Part shown: in pieces, positions 49,355 to 58,978 of the stretch
Position numbering within the stretch: position 1 is the stretch's first letter
Layout: the number at the start of each line of letters is the position of its first letter
Origin: Pseudomonas sihuiensis
GTDB taxonomy: Bacteria; Pseudomonadota; Gammaproteobacteria; Pseudomonadales; Pseudomonadaceae
NCBI RefSeq assembly: GCF_900106015.1
Contig: NZ_LT629797.1
Span: 2,790,001 to 2,854,000, forward strand
Length of the DNA stretch: 64,000 bases
Reading direction: 5' to 3'
Notes under the pieces: generated by a model
Database searches by the model: none
What the model was told of the DNA's origin: nothing
Seen by the model: the letters and a program-made list of their open reading frames with translations, nothing else
Made by a program: the position numbers and the translations under genes

Positions 49355-49545
49355 TCCAGAGCGCGCCAGGACGCGCGCCAGTTAACAGCTTTGCACTTTC
49401 GCGCAACCACTGGTCGGCCGAGCTTCAGGCAAGCATTGCCACGCCTGAAGCTCGGGAATACTGTCGAACTCTATTCGTAGACACGACAGGGAGCGTTGGT
49501 GGTGCCCTCAGGCCTATTCGCCCGGCCAGGCCCGACGAGATCGCA

Positions 49546-50484
49546 ATGAAACCGGCGCACTGGCAGGCAGACCTGCAGCAAATTCAACAGTTGCGACTAT
49601 TTCATAATGTCGCCACCAGCAGCCTCGACCAGTTGCTGCGGGAATTTCGTGCCTGCGAGCTGGAAGCCGGCGAAGTACTGCTCTCCCCCTTCAATCGCAA
49701 CCAGCACCTCTATCTCCTGATCGAGGGCCAACTGCGCGTCTACCTAGGATCACTGGACAACCAGGCCGTCAGCACCCTCGAAGTCGGCGACTGCGCCGGT
49801 GAAATCAGCTTCATCGACAACGAACATCCCTCCGCCTACGTCGTGGCCGAGCGCCCCTCCATCGTCCTGCGCCTGCACCGAGAGTCACTGGTGGCGTTGT
49901 TCCAACAATCCCCACAGATGATGCAGAACCTGCTGGAGCTGCTCTGCGATCGCGTGCGCCAAGGCAACCGGCAGATTCTCGACAGTGAGCAGAACGCCAA
50001 CGTCGATACCCTCACCGGCTGCTTCAACCGGCGCTGGCTGGAACACGTGTTCGAGCGTGAGAGCACCCGCTGTGCCTTCAACGACGAACCCATGTCATTG
50101 CTGATGCTCGATGTCGACCACTTCAAGGCCTACAACGACCAGCACGGCCACCTGGCCGGCGATTACGCCCTGTGCCTGGTGGCGCATACCCTGAGCAGCC
50201 AGCTGAGGCCGAAGGACAGCCTGATACGTTTCGGTGGCGAGGAGTTCGTCATTCTCCTGCCGGAGATCGCCGATGAGGCTGCACGCGGTATCGGTGAGCG
50301 CCTGCGTATCGGCCTGGAGCAGATCGCCTCCTTCTATTCGCCGGTTGGCGTGCTGCCCGGCGTCACCATCTCCATCGGCCTGGCGCAGATGCAGCACCAG
50401 GACAGCCTGCAAAGCCTGATCGCGCGGGCCGATGCGGCGCTATACCAGGCCAAGCAACAGGGGCGTAACTGCCTCTGCGGCTGA
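49546..50484 (+). CDS. Cyclic-nucleotide-binding domain plus GGDEF diguanylate cyclase
   Basis: 312 residues. Residues 12-130 form a cyclic-nucleotide-monophosphate-binding (Crp-like) domain (LFHNVATSSLDQLLREF, CAGEISFIDNEHPSAYVVA). A GGDEF domain follows from about 150 (DTLTGCFNRRW) with the active-site loop RFGGEEF. It should make cyclic-di-GMP under control of a bound nucleotide or protein partner. The start at 49546 (MKPAHWQADLQQIQQL) is chosen; the open frame to 49351 overlaps the preceding gene and has no domain match. Confidence 0.88.
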   Translation: MKPAHWQADLQQIQQLRLFHNVATSSLDQLLREFRACELEAGEVLLSPFNRNQHLYLLIEGQLRVYLGSLDNQAVSTLEVGDCAGEISFIDNEHPSAYVVAERPSIVLRLHRESLVALFQQSPQMMQNLLELLCDRVRQGNRQILDSEQNANVDTLTGCFNRRWLEHVFERESTRCAFNDEPMSLLMLDVDHFKAYNDQHGHLAGDYALCLVAHTLSSQLRPKDSLIRFGGEEFVILLPEIADEAARGIGERLRIGLEQIASFYSPVGVLPGVTISIGLAQMQHQDSLQSLIARADAALYQAKQQGRNCLCG

Positions 50485-50512
50485 TAATTTGCGACATTGG
50501 TGCGCTAGGCAT

Positions 50513-50563
50513 TGTGGGAGGGGCTTTAGCCGCGACCGAATCGCCGCTGAAGCGCCTCCCACA
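50513..50563. repeat. REP-type palindrome before the dipeptidase gene
   Basis: TGTGGGAGGGGCTTTAGCCG and CGGC-type complement ending GCGCCTCCCACA form a hairpin. A lone left arm of the same type occurs near 36341-36363. Confidence 0.65.
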
Positions 50564-50637
50564 GAGCTGCCGCGCACCGCCGCCCCTTCCCTTGCTACAG
50601 TGCCGAGCATAACGACAAGCCTGGATGGCCACCCTTT

Positions 50638-51801
50638 ATGCGAAAACTGCTGATCGCCCTGCTCCTGCTGGTTCCCCTCTCTGCCCTCGCCGTACTGGGC
50701 CTGCCCCGAGTCATCGACGCGCAGATGAACAGCGTGGCCAGCCCGCCCCCTTATCCGGCCAGCGCCAGCGCACAGAAGCTGCACCAGGGGCTGTTCGTCG
50801 CCGACCTGCACGACGACGCCCTGCTCTGGGAGCGCGACCTGCTCAAACGCTACGACTACGGTCACTCAGACCTGCCACGCATGCTCGAAGGGCGCCTCGG
50901 CCTGCAGGTGTTCTCCACCGTGACCAAGACGCCACGCGGGCTGAACATGGAGAGCAACGCCGCCGACAGTGACAACATCACACTGCTGGCCATGGCCCAG
51001 CGCTGGCCGCGGGAAACCTGGAACAGCCTGCTGCAGCGCGCCCTGTACCAGGCGCAGAAGCTGCAGGATGCGGCGCACGCCAGCGAAGGTCGCCTGGTGC
51101 TGATCCGCAGCCGCGCGGACCTGGCCCGTTTCATCGAGGCCTGGGACAAAGACCCGCAGCGTGTGGCAGGCCTGCTCGCCACCGAGGGCCTGCAGCCCAT
51201 CGAGAACCAGCTGGAGAATGTAGATACGCTGTTTGATGCGGGCTTTCGTATCGCCGGCCTGACCCACTTCTTCGATAACGAAGTGGGCGGCTCGGCCCAC
51301 GGCCTGGCAAAAGGCGGGCTGACGCCGCTGGGGCGCCAGGTGATCGCACGCCTGGAAGAAAAAGCCATGCTGGTGGACCTGGCTCATGCCTCGCGCCCGC
51401 TGATCGACGATGTGCTGGCCATGGCCACGCGCCCGGTGCTGGTCTCGCACACCGGGGTCGAGGGCACCTGCCCCGGCACGCGCAACCTCAGCGACAAGCA
51501 CCTGCAGGCCATCGCCGCCACGGGCGGGGTGATCGGTATCGGCTACTGGAGCACCGCCGTGTGCGACACCTCGGTCGCGGCCATCATCAAAGCTATTCGT
51601 TATACGGCGGACAAGGTCGGCGTCGAGCACGTCGCCCTGGGCTCGGACTTCAATGGCACCGTGCATACACCATTCGACGTCACCGGCCTGGCACAAATTA
51701 CCGAGGGGCTGCAAACCGCCGGCTTCGACAATGACGCCATTGCCGCGATCATGGGCGGCAATGTACAGCGCCTGCTGCTGGCCAGCCTGCCGGAGAAATG
51801 A
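50638..51801 (+). CDS. Membrane dipeptidase (M19 family)
   Basis: 387 residues. An N-terminal signal anchor (MRKLLIALLLLVPLSALAVLGL) is followed by the renal-dipeptidase-like domain. Zinc ligands are visible as DLHDD (HxD), the Glu of LLATEG, and His in LVDLAHAS and VSHTGVEG. It hydrolyses dipeptides, likely at the outer face of the inner membrane or in the periplasm. It stands alone between the GGDEF gene and rhlB. Confidence 0.88.
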   Translation: MRKLLIALLLLVPLSALAVLGLPRVIDAQMNSVASPPPYPASASAQKLHQGLFVADLHDDALLWERDLLKRYDYGHSDLPRMLEGRLGLQVFSTVTKTPRGLNMESNAADSDNITLLAMAQRWPRETWNSLLQRALYQAQKLQDAAHASEGRLVLIRSRADLARFIEAWDKDPQRVAGLLATEGLQPIENQLENVDTLFDAGFRIAGLTHFFDNEVGGSAHGLAKGGLTPLGRQVIARLEEKAMLVDLAHASRPLIDDVLAMATRPVLVSHTGVEGTCPGTRNLSDKHLQAIAATGGVIGIGYWSTAVCDTSVAAIIKAIRYTADKVGVEHVALGSDFNGTVHTPFDVTGLAQITEGLQTAGFDNDAIAAIMGGNVQRLLLASLPEK

Positions 51802-51911
51802 GGCGCTGGGCACACGCTCCTCTTGACAGACGCGAGCGAAGCACTTCGCCACGCCCGCGTCTTGCATTACACTGGCGGGCGTTCACTCCTTAACCAGTCG
51901 ATGAGAAGCCC

Positions 51912-53360
51912 GTGCTCAAAGCACTCAAGAAAATGTTCGGCAAAGCCGAAGACGAGCAGCCACAACCAGCGCCGTCACCCGTAACAGCGCCTGCCCAGAG
52001 CGGTGACGCAGAGCACAAGCGTCCCCGCCAGAACAAGCCCGCCCGCACTGCCAGCGAGAGCGCAGGCGATAGCCCGGCGCAGCAACAGCCCCGCCCGCCC
52101 AAGGCCGACAAGCCACGCCGCGAGCGCCCAGCCAAGCCAGTAAGCAACTGGAAACTGGAAGATTTCGTGGTCGAGCCGGCCGAAGGTAAGACCCGTTTCC
52201 ATGACTTCAAGCTCGCCCCCGAGCTGATGCATGCCATTCATGATCTGGGTTTCCCCTACTGCACGCCGATCCAGGCTGAGGTACTGGGCTACACCCTCAA
52301 GGGCCAGGACGCCATTGGCCGCGCCCAGACCGGCACCGGCAAGACCGCCGCGTTCCTCATCTCGATCATCACCCAGCTGCTGCAGACCCCGCCGCCGAAA
52401 GAGCGCTACATGGGCGAGCCACGCGCGCTGATCATCGCGCCGACCCGCGAACTGGTGGTGCAGATCGCCAAGGACGCCGCCGAGCTGACCAAGTACACCG
52501 GCCTGAATGTCATGCAGTTCGTCGGCGGCATGGACTTCGACAAACAGCTCAAGCAACTGGAATCGCGTTTCTGCGACATCCTCGTGGCCACCCCGGGCCG
52601 CCTGCTGGACTTCAACCAGCGCGGCGAGGTGCACCTGGACATGGTCGAGGTGATGGTGCTCGACGAAGCCGACCGCATGCTCGACATGGGCTTCATCCCG
52701 CAGGTGCGCCAGATCATCCGCCAGACGCCGATGAAAGGTGACCGCCAGACCCTGCTGTTCTCCGCCACCTTCACCGAAGACGTGATGAACCTGGCCAAGC
52801 AATGGACGGTCAACCCGGCCATCGTTGAAATCGAGCCAGAGAACGTCGCCAGCGATACCGTCGAGCAGCACGTGTACGCCGTAGCCTCGGCTGACAAGTA
52901 CAAACTGCTCTACAACCTGATCAGCCAGAACGACTGGACGCGGGTCATGGTCTTCGCCAACCGCAAGGACGAAGTACGGCGCATCGAAGAGCGCCTGACT
53001 CGCGACGGCATCAGCGCCGTGCAGATGTCCGGCGACATTCCCCAGCACAAGCGTATCCGCGCCCTGGAAGGCTTCCGCGAAGGCAAGATCCGCGTCATGG
53101 TCGCCACCGACGTCGCCGGTCGTGGCATCCACGTCGATGCCATCAGCCACGTGATCAACTTCACCCTGCCGGAAGACCCGGACGACTACGTGCACCGCAT
53201 CGGTCGTACCGGCCGCGCCGGCACCAGCGGCACCTCGATCAGCTTCGCCGGCGAAGACGATGCCTTCGCCCTGCCGCCGATCGAGGCGCTGATCGGCCGC
53301 AAGATCCAGTGCGAAATGCCGCCGGACGAACTGCTCAAGCCGGTGCCGCGCAAGCACTGA
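51912..53360 (+). CDS. rhlB: DEAD-box RNA helicase RhlB
   Basis: 482 residues from a GTG start. The N-terminal 75 residues are a basic, Pro/Gln-rich tail. The helicase core has the AQTGTGKT Walker A (about 138), [12 protein letters not shown] at 251-254, SAT and [10 protein letters not shown]. RhlB unwinds RNA, often with the RNase E degradosome. It corresponds to P. aeruginosa PA3861. A strong terminator follows. Confidence 0.93.
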   Translation: MLKALKKMFGKAEDEQPQPAPSPVTAPAQSGDAEHKRPRQNKPARTASESAGDSPAQQQPRPPKADKPRRERPAKPVSNWKLEDFVVEPAEGKTRFHDFKLAPELMHAIHDLGFPYCTPIQAEVLGYTLKGQDAIGRAQTGTGKTAAFLISIITQLLQTPPPKERYMGEPRALIIAPTRELVVQIAKDAAELTKYTGLNVMQFVGGMDFDKQLKQLESRFCDILVATPGRLLDFNQRGEVHLDMVEVMVLDEADRMLDMGFIPQVRQIIRQTPMKGDRQTLLFSATFTEDVMNLAKQWTVNPAIVEIEPENVASDTVEQHVYAVASADKYKLLYNLISQNDWTRVMVFANRKDEVRRIEERLTRDGISAVQMSGDIPQHKRIRALEGFREGKIRVMVATDVAGRGIHVDAISHVINFTLPEDPDDYVHRIGRTGRAGTSGTSISFAGEDDAFALPPIEALIGRKIQCEMPPDELLKPVPRKH

Positions 53361-53378
53361 GCCAGCGCAGGTCGAACC

Positions 53379-53407
53379 AAGGCGAAGCCGCGAGGCTTCG
53401 CCTTTTT
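53379..53407. terminator. Bidirectional terminator between rhlB and the catalase gene
   Basis: AAGGCGAAGCC-GCGA-GGCTTCGCCTT is an 11-bp stem followed by TTT and preceded by AA on the other strand. Confidence 0.88.
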
Positions 53408-53419
53408 CATGCCTGAGCG

Positions 53420-54859
53420 TCAATCACCCAAACCCAGCGCCCTGGCCACCCCCGCACCATAGGCGGGATCAGCCTTGCTGCAATGGCCGATATGGCGCCG
53501 TTTGATCTCAGCGGATGCGTCGCCCATCGCCCTGGCCGTGTTCTCGAACAACACCTGCCGCTGCGCCGGGCTCATCAGGCGGAACAGATCCCCCGGCTGC
53601 TGAAAGTGGTCATCGTCGACGCGGTGATCCCAGTTGGTCGCGCTCCCCTCCAGTGGCAACGGCGGCTCGCGCAGTTCCTGCTGATCCTCCCATTCGCCCT
53701 GACTGTTGGGGTAATGGGCGATGGTCGAGCCCTGATTGCCGTCGGTGCGCATCTGACCGTCCCGGTGGTAGCTGTGGTACGGGCAGCGCGGCACATTGAC
53801 CGGGATCAGGTTGAAGTTGACACCCAGCCGATACCGCTGGGCATCGCCGTAGGAGAACAGACGCGCCTGCAACATCTTGTCCGGTGAAAAGCCAATGCCT
53901 GGTACGACATTGGCAGGCGAGAACGCTGCCTGCTCTACCTCGGCGAAATGGTTGTCCGGGTTGCGATTGAGCTCCAGCACGCCCACCTCGATCAGCGGGT
54001 AATTGGCATGCGACCACACCTTGGTCAGATCGAAGGGGTTGTGCGGGTGGCGACTGGCCTGCTCCTCGGTCATCACCTGAATACATAACGTCCAGCGCGG
54101 ATAGTCGCCCCGCTCGATGCTCTGGTAGAGATCACGCAGATGGCTTTCACGGTCGGCGCCGATCACGCTGGCCGCCTCGGCGTCGCTGAGGTTTTCGATG
54201 CCCTGCTGGCAGCGCAGGTGAAATTTGACCCAGAAGCGCTGATTGTCCGCATTGACCAGGCTGAAGGTATGACTGCCAAATCCGTGCATGTGCCGGTAAC
54301 TGCGCGGTATACCGCGTTCACTCATGGTGATGGTGACCTGGTGCAACGCCTCGGGTAGCAGACTCCAGAAGTCCCAGTTGTTGCTGGCACTGCGCAGGCC
54401 GCTACGCGGATCGCGCTTGACCGCATGGTTGAGGTCGGGAAAACGCATCGGGTCGCGGAAGAAGAACACCGGGGTGTTGTTGCCGACCAGATCCCAGTTG
54501 CCTTCATCGGTATAGAACTTCACGGCGAAGCCACGGATATCACGCTCGGCATCGGCGGCGCCACGTTCCCCAGCCACCGTGGAAAAACGCACGAACACCG
54601 GTGTCTGCCTGCCTACCGAGGCGAACAGACTGGCGCGGCTGAAACGGCTGATGTTGCCCGTCACGGTGAAGGTGCCATAGGCACCTGCGCCCTTGGCATG
54701 CATGCGCCGCTCGGCAATCACCTCGCGGTCGAAATGGGCGAGTTTCTCGATCAGCCAGATGTCCTGTAGCAGAGCCGGCCCTCGAGGCCCGGCGGTCTGG
54801 ATGTTGAGGTTGTCCACCACTGGCGCACCGGTGGCATGGGTCAGCTTCTGTTTGGACAT
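53420..54859 (-). CDS. Monofunctional heme catalase (small-subunit, clade 3 type)
   Basis: 479 residues. The catalytic His54 is in [12 protein letters not shown], Asn127 in [14 protein letters not shown] and the heme-ligand Tyr in [14 protein letters not shown] near residue 340. It decomposes hydrogen peroxide. The length and start ([19 protein letters not shown]) resemble KatA-type enzymes; no signal peptide, so cytoplasmic. It is the last gene of a five-gene minus-strand cluster from 58379. Confidence 0.95.
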   Translation of the reverse strand: MSKQKLTHATGAPVVDNLNIQTAGPRGPALLQDIWLIEKLAHFDREVIAERRMHAKGAGAYGTFTVTGNISRFSRASLFASVGRQTPVFVRFSTVAGERGAADAERDIRGFAVKFYTDEGNWDLVGNNTPVFFFRDPMRFPDLNHAVKRDPRSGLRSASNNWDFWSLLPEALHQVTITMSERGIPRSYRHMHGFGSHTFSLVNADNQRFWVKFHLRCQQGIENLSDAEAASVIGADRESHLRDLYQSIERGDYPRWTLCIQVMTEEQASRHPHNPFDLTKVWSHANYPLIEVGVLELNRNPDNHFAEVEQAAFSPANVVPGIGFSPDKMLQARLFSYGDAQRYRLGVNFNLIPVNVPRCPYHSYHRDGQMRTDGNQGSTIAHYPNSQGEWEDQQELREPPLPLEGSATNWDHRVDDDHFQQPGDLFRLMSPAQRQVLFENTARAMGDASAEIKRRHIGHCSKADPAYGAGVARALGLGD

Positions 54860-54949
54860 GACAGGTACTCCTCAAGCAAATATGCCGAACGACGGGCGAA
54901 CGCCAGCCGCCAGCGGAATCGATGGCAGCCGACAATTGCGCGCGATGAT

Positions 54950-55687
54950 TTAGTCCGAGGTCTTCCAGGTCGCAGGCAGGGACAGGTCGCCCGAGGCGAC
55001 ATCCCAAACGCTGGAGACACACAACAACGGGTCATGCAGATCGGCATTGACCTGCAGCGCGGCGGTCACCCCGTCGTAGTTGAAACTGGCGGGGAAACCA
55101 ACGGCTGCGAGTGGAACACGAATCTGCGCCGCGTCGTTCTTCACACTCAGGTCATAGCCTGGCGAATCGATGTACAGCGGCACGCCTGGCCAGGTGGCGG
55201 GCAACTTGGGTGTGGCGCCCTCTGGAATGTCCCGCACCTTCAGGCCGCTGGGCCCACAGCTGGGCTCCTTGGTCAGCACCACCCAGTGCGAGTGCCACAA
55301 GCCACCGTCATTGCCCTTGTCGCCGTCACCGTTCTCGTCGAGCTGCGGGGTGTCGTCGAAATCAGGGTGCGAGGTCAGCGCCAGGGCAAGAATGCCCGAC
55401 TCCTGCTCGAATCCCACCGAGCCGCTGTCCAGACTCGTCGGCCAGACGTAGCTGTAGACCTCTGCACCGGCAAAGCTGCCTTTGGCGGTGGGCAGACGAC
55501 TACCAGCCTGGCCATCGACCAGTTGCTCGAAGACCAGATCGCTACCCTCCTTGAACACCCGGGTATGCACCAGATCGAAAGCCGCCTCGACCTGCCCGCC
55601 CTTTTCGCTGTGGATACCTTCCGGGCCGTGGGCCCAGGCCGGGTTTGCCAGCATGGCCAGCCACGCACTTAGCGTCAGCGTGTTCAT
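54950..55687 (-). CDS. Secreted acidic protein of unknown function
   Basis: 245 residues. A signal peptide (MNTLTLSAWLAMLANPAWA) precedes a mature acidic protein. The stretch PQLDENGDGDKGNDGGLWHSHW has the D-x-N-x-D-x-D pattern of an EF-hand-like calcium loop followed by a His-rich WHSHW that could bind metal. Two Cys may pair. I do not recognise a family. It sits between the isochorismatase gene (8 bases away) and the catalase gene, so an oxidative or detoxification role is suggested only by context. Confidence 0.72.
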   Translation of the reverse strand: MNTLTLSAWLAMLANPAWAHGPEGIHSEKGGQVEAAFDLVHTRVFKEGSDLVFEQLVDGQAGSRLPTAKGSFAGAEVYSYVWPTSLDSGSVGFEQESGILALALTSHPDFDDTPQLDENGDGDKGNDGGLWHSHWVVLTKEPSCGPSGLKVRDIPEGATPKLPATWPGVPLYIDSPGYDLSVKNDAAQIRVPLAAVGFPASFNYDGVTAALQVNADLHDPLLCVSSVWDVASGDLSLPATWKTSD

Positions 55688-55695
55688 AAGCGTCC

Positions 55696-56250
55696 CTAGC
55701 CTTTGGCAAGATATTCAGCAGTGGAAATCACGGGCGCGTAGCCGAAGCTGAGCGCCGCCATGAATGCCGCATGCACGTGCTCGGCCGGCACCTGTACACC
55801 GTTGAATTGCAGATCGAGCGTGGCACAGGCGTCATGCAGCACCGTGGTGTCGTAGCCGAAATCCACCGCGGCTCGGGTGATGCCATCAACGCACATATGA
55901 CTCATGTTGCCGACGATCACCACGGCGTCGATGGCGTGCCGATCGAGTACCGCCTTGAGTTCGGTTTCGCGAAAGGAGTTGATGTAATGCTTGAGCACGA
56001 CCGGCTCGTCACCCTGATTAATGACGCTGGGATGGATATGCGCCCCCTCGCTGCCGGGTCGAAAGAACGGCGCATCGGCGCTGGTGAACTCATGCCGGAT
56101 GTGCACCACCAGATCGCCGCGTTCACGAAAAACGGCGATCACCTGTGCCGCCTTCGCGGCGGCGGCCTCGACCTTGCTCAGCGTCCATAGGCCGCCTGGG
56201 AAGTAATCGTTCTGGATATCCACGACGATCAGGGCTGTCTTGCTACTCAT
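55696..56250 (-). CDS. Isochorismatase-family cysteine hydrolase
   Basis: 184 residues. Catalytic Asp in ALIVVDIQNDYF, Lys in PVVLKHYINSF and Cys in VGNMSHMCVDGITRAA are present. Similar proteins hydrolyse amides, nicotinamide or isochorismate; the substrate is unknown. It lies in the minus-strand cluster, 43 bases downstream of the alpha/beta hydrolase gene. Confidence 0.87.
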   Translation of the reverse strand: MSSKTALIVVDIQNDYFPGGLWTLSKVEAAAAKAAQVIAVFRERGDLVVHIRHEFTSADAPFFRPGSEGAHIHPSVINQGDEPVVLKHYINSFRETELKAVLDRHAIDAVVIVGNMSHMCVDGITRAAVDFGYDTTVLHDACATLDLQFNGVQVPAEHVHAAFMAALSFGYAPVISTAEYLAKG

Positions 56251-56293
56251 GGGTCAGTCCTCGAAATGACATTGAATGGCCGTTGCTGGTCGA

Positions 56294-57280
56294 TCAGCTA
56301 CGCAGGAAGGCCAGCATGTCCGCGCCCAGTTGTTCCTTGTGGGTATCGGTGATGCCGTGAGGCGCTCCGGGGTAGATGACCAGCTTGGCGTGTGGCACCA
56401 ACTTGGCCGAAGCTCTGGCAGCGGCGTCCACGGGCACGATCTGGTCGTCATCGCCATGCAGGATCAGCGTCGGCACATCGAACTTCTTCAGGTCGTCGCT
56501 GAAGTCGGTTTCGGAGAAAGCCTTGATGCAGTCATAGGCATTCTTGTGACCCGCCATCATGCCCTGCATCCAGAACGCGTCGATCACTCCCTGCGAGGGT
56601 TTGGCACCGGGGCGGTTGTAGCCAAAGAACGGGCCACTGGCGACGTCGCGGTACAGCTGCGAACGATCGGCGAGCGATGCCGCGCGTATGCCATCGAATA
56701 CCGAGAGTGGCAGACCGCCCGGATTGGCCTCGGTCTGCACCATCAACGGCGGAACAGCGGCGATCAGCCCTGCCTTGGCCACCCGGGCGGTGCCATGCCG
56801 GCCGATGTAGCGCGCCACCTCACCGCCACCAGTGGAAAAACCGAACAGCGAAGCGCCACGCACATCCAGGTGATCGAGCAGTGCAGCCAGATCATCGGCG
56901 TAGGTGTTCATTTCATTGCCATTCCAGGGCTGGCTGGAGCGTCCATGACCACGCCGGTCATGAGCGATCACCCGATAGCCGTTGCTGGCCAGGAACATCA
57001 TCTGCGCCTCCCAGCTATCGGAGTTCAGTGGCCAGCCATGGCTGAGCACCACGACCGGGCCGCTGCCCCAGTCCTTGTAGTAGATCTGTGTACCGTCGCG
57101 TGTGGTAATGGTGCCCATGGTTCTACGCCCTCCATTCTCGGTTTGCGGATGGGCAGTGCCGGGGCCAGCGCCCCGCACGCAACCACCCAGGGGTAACAAC
57201 ATCACCGTTGCCAGCGCGGCAGAGCCGAGCAGCAATTGGCGACGTCCGTTATTCAAAGGTTGTTCAGGGGTTTGCGGCAT
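56294..57280 (-). CDS. Alpha/beta hydrolase (non-heme chloroperoxidase/arylesterase type) with Tat-lipoprotein leader
   Basis: 328 residues. The N-terminus has a twin-arginine motif (GRRQLLLG, residues 12-19) and a lipobox LGGC (Cys34), suggesting Tat export and lipidation. The enzyme core begins at [18 protein letters not shown] (Met54), which is where cytoplasmic homologues usually start. Ser148 (GFSTGG), a C-terminal Asp and His in APHGI form the triad. It is a perhydrolase/esterase in the family. A shorter form starting at 57121 is possible. Confidence 0.85.
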   Translation of the reverse strand: MPQTPEQPLNNGRRQLLLGSAALATVMLLPLGGCVRGAGPGTAHPQTENGGRRTMGTITTRDGTQIYYKDWGSGPVVVLSHGWPLNSDSWEAQMMFLASNGYRVIAHDRRGHGRSSQPWNGNEMNTYADDLAALLDHLDVRGASLFGFSTGGGEVARYIGRHGTARVAKAGLIAAVPPLMVQTEANPGGLPLSVFDGIRAASLADRSQLYRDVASGPFFGYNRPGAKPSQGVIDAFWMQGMMAGHKNAYDCIKAFSETDFSDDLKKFDVPTLILHGDDDQIVPVDAAARASAKLVPHAKLVIYPGAPHGITDTHKEQLGADMLAFLRS

Positions 57281-58379
57281 GAGTTGCCCCTCCCTTGGCC
57301 GAAGATCGCGGCAGACGCAGCCGCACCAGATTCCAGGTACGCACCTGCTCTTCCCACTCGTCGCCTTCGGCGGGGGTCAATGGCAGCGCCAGATTGCTGA
57401 TCACCATCCAGTCGCCCTGCACCACGCTGCTGGCAGGGAACAGCAAGCCCAACGGGGCTCCGCTGGCGCTGAGGCCCTGGAAACCACCGGCACGTATACG
57501 GATCAGCCCCTGTTCATCGAGCCCCAAAAGCTGGTCGACCTGGTTGGCCAGCAGCCACAGCAGACCGTCGTGAAACAGCAGACCATCGGCTCCAGGCAGG
57601 CTTTCAGCCACCACCTGCAACTCACCGCCAGGCAGCGGCATGCGCAGCAGACGACCGTCACCAGCGTTGTTGATATAGAGATGGCGCTCGCCATCATCGA
57701 GGGCTAGTCCATTGGCGCCAAAGGGCAGGAAGCCCGCCGTCGCGAGGAGCGGATCACGCGACAGCACCTCAAGCGAGCAGGGTTTGCAGTGCGTGGCGTC
57801 AGCGATTCGATACAGCGCGCCCTGGAAGGAGTCGGACACATAGAGATCACCATTGCCGGCGAATACCAGGCCGTTGGGAGCAGGCATGCCACTGGCAGCG
57901 AACTCGATCCGGTCCTGGCTGCCGTCCGGGTTGTCCACCATGCGAGCCGCCGGGGCTGGCGGAACGAGCCGGGGGAAATCGAGCACATCTTCCACCGGGG
58001 TGTCCGCCGTGAAGTCGGCCAGGATGCGTTGCAGCTTGCCGGCACCGAAATTGAGGATGTAGAGCTGGCCGTCGGCATAGCCCAGCCCGGTCAGCGGCAT
58101 GCCGGCGAATGATCGCTGCGCCAGCAGGCGGCCATCGGCTGCGTAACGAAGCAGTTGATTGTTACGCTCGGAGGCGGGCTGGCGCATATCGAACGTGCCG
58201 ACGTAGATGTCGCCGTTGCGTGGGTTGCTTGCCAGGCCTTCGGGGTAGCGCACCCCTGACGGCAACTCGACGAATGGCTCGACCTCGAGCACCTGGGGCC
58301 CGAGCGGCTGCGCCTGGCTGGCAGCAAACGCACCGGCCAGCACCAGACAGATGCCCCAGCTGCACGTCGACGGACTCAT
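57264..58379 (-). CDS. Secreted SMP-30/gluconolactonase-like beta-propeller protein
   Basis: 371 residues. A signal peptide ([14 protein letters not shown]) is followed by repeated blades of NHL/SMP-30 type ([56 protein letters not shown]). It may be a lactonase or a binding scaffold in the periplasm. The ATG 58379 is chosen over 58406. It overlaps the next gene by 17 bases and is the first gene of the cluster. Confidence 0.82.
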   Translation of the reverse strand: MSPSTCSWGICLVLAGAFAASQAQPLGPQVLEVEPFVELPSGVRYPEGLASNPRNGDIYVGTFDMRQPASERNNQLLRYAADGRLLAQRSFAGMPLTGLGYADGQLYILNFGAGKLQRILADFTADTPVEDVLDFPRLVPPAPAARMVDNPDGSQDRIEFAASGMPAPNGLVFAGNGDLYVSDSFQGALYRIADATHCKPCSLEVLSRDPLLATAGFLPFGANGLALDDGERHLYINNAGDGRLLRMPLPGGELQVVAESLPGADGLLFHDGLLWLLANQVDQLLGLDEQGLIRIRAGGFQGLSASGAPLGLLFPASSVVQGDWMVISNLALPLTPAEGDEWEEQVRTWNLVRLRLPRSSAKGGATHAANP

Positions 58380-58482
58380 ATAGCCTCCCCTCGCGTCGAT
58401 CCACATCGAACGCTTCTGAAGGCTCGTCAGCTCGAACGGCGACTGGCGAGCGTTGAGTCGATGCTCGCCGTAGTGCGTGGTC

Positions 58483-58544
58483 GCTCACTACGTAAAATCG
58501 GCAAATCTCACTACCCGGCGATTTGCCTGTTTTACGTAGCGAGC
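58483..58544. promoter_or_regulatory. Long inverted repeat between divergent cluster and AraC gene
   Basis: GCTCACTACGTAAAATCGGC.. (58483-58507) pairs with ..GCCTGTTTTACGTAGCGAGC (58520-58544) with a 12-base loop and few mismatches. A second CGTAGTG/CACTACG pair overlaps its left arm. It lies between the two divergent starts, so an operator role is likely; this is inference. Confidence 0.6.
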
Positions 58545-58594
58545 ACCGTTGCACGCGCGCAGCCTGAGTGCTCCCCTTCGGCCAGGACACCGCC

Positions 58595-58978
58595 ATGCAA
58601 CCGCGAATGACGCCTCGCCAGCGCGCTCGCCAGGCCTCCCATGAGCAATTGCTGCAGCAGGTGCTGGAGCTGCTACCGCTGGCCGGCGGGCGCACGCCTC
58701 GTCTGACCGAGCTATGTCGAATGGTGGGCGTCAGTGAGCGGACCTTGCGCAGCGCCTTCGTGCATACGCTGGGCATGGCGCCGGCACGTTATCTGCGCCT
58801 GCGACGCCTGCACCTGCTGCGCGCCGCACTGGCCATAGCCGATGGGCAACAGAGCAGCGTCGCGGCGATTGCACAGCGTTTCGGTTATACCGACTGCGGA
58901 CGTATGGCCGCGGAGTACTACAGAGTTTTCGGCGAGTATCCCAGTACCACCTTGCAGCGACCGCTCAACGCGAGTTGA
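58595..58978 (+). CDS. Short AraC-type DNA-binding protein
   Basis: 127 residues that consist almost only of an AraC double helix-turn-helix (PRLTELCRMVGVSERTLRSAFVHTLG and SVAAIAQRFGYTDCGRMAAEYYRVFGEYP). It has no sensor domain. It is divergent from the five-gene cluster and probably regulates it. ATG 58595 is used. Its end overlaps convergently by 14 bases with the next AraC gene. Confidence 0.82.
   Translation: MQPRMTPRQRARQASHEQLLQQVLELLPLAGGRTPRLTELCRMVGVSERTLRSAFVHTLGMAPARYLRLRRLHLLRAALAIADGQQSSVAAIAQRFGYTDCGRMAAEYYRVFGEYPSTTLQRPLNAS

Noticed and set aside
49351..49545. N-terminal extension of the cNMP/GGDEF protein
   Set aside because: The 65 codons overlap the preceding synthetase stop, have no domain, and Met at 49546 begins the recognisable protein.
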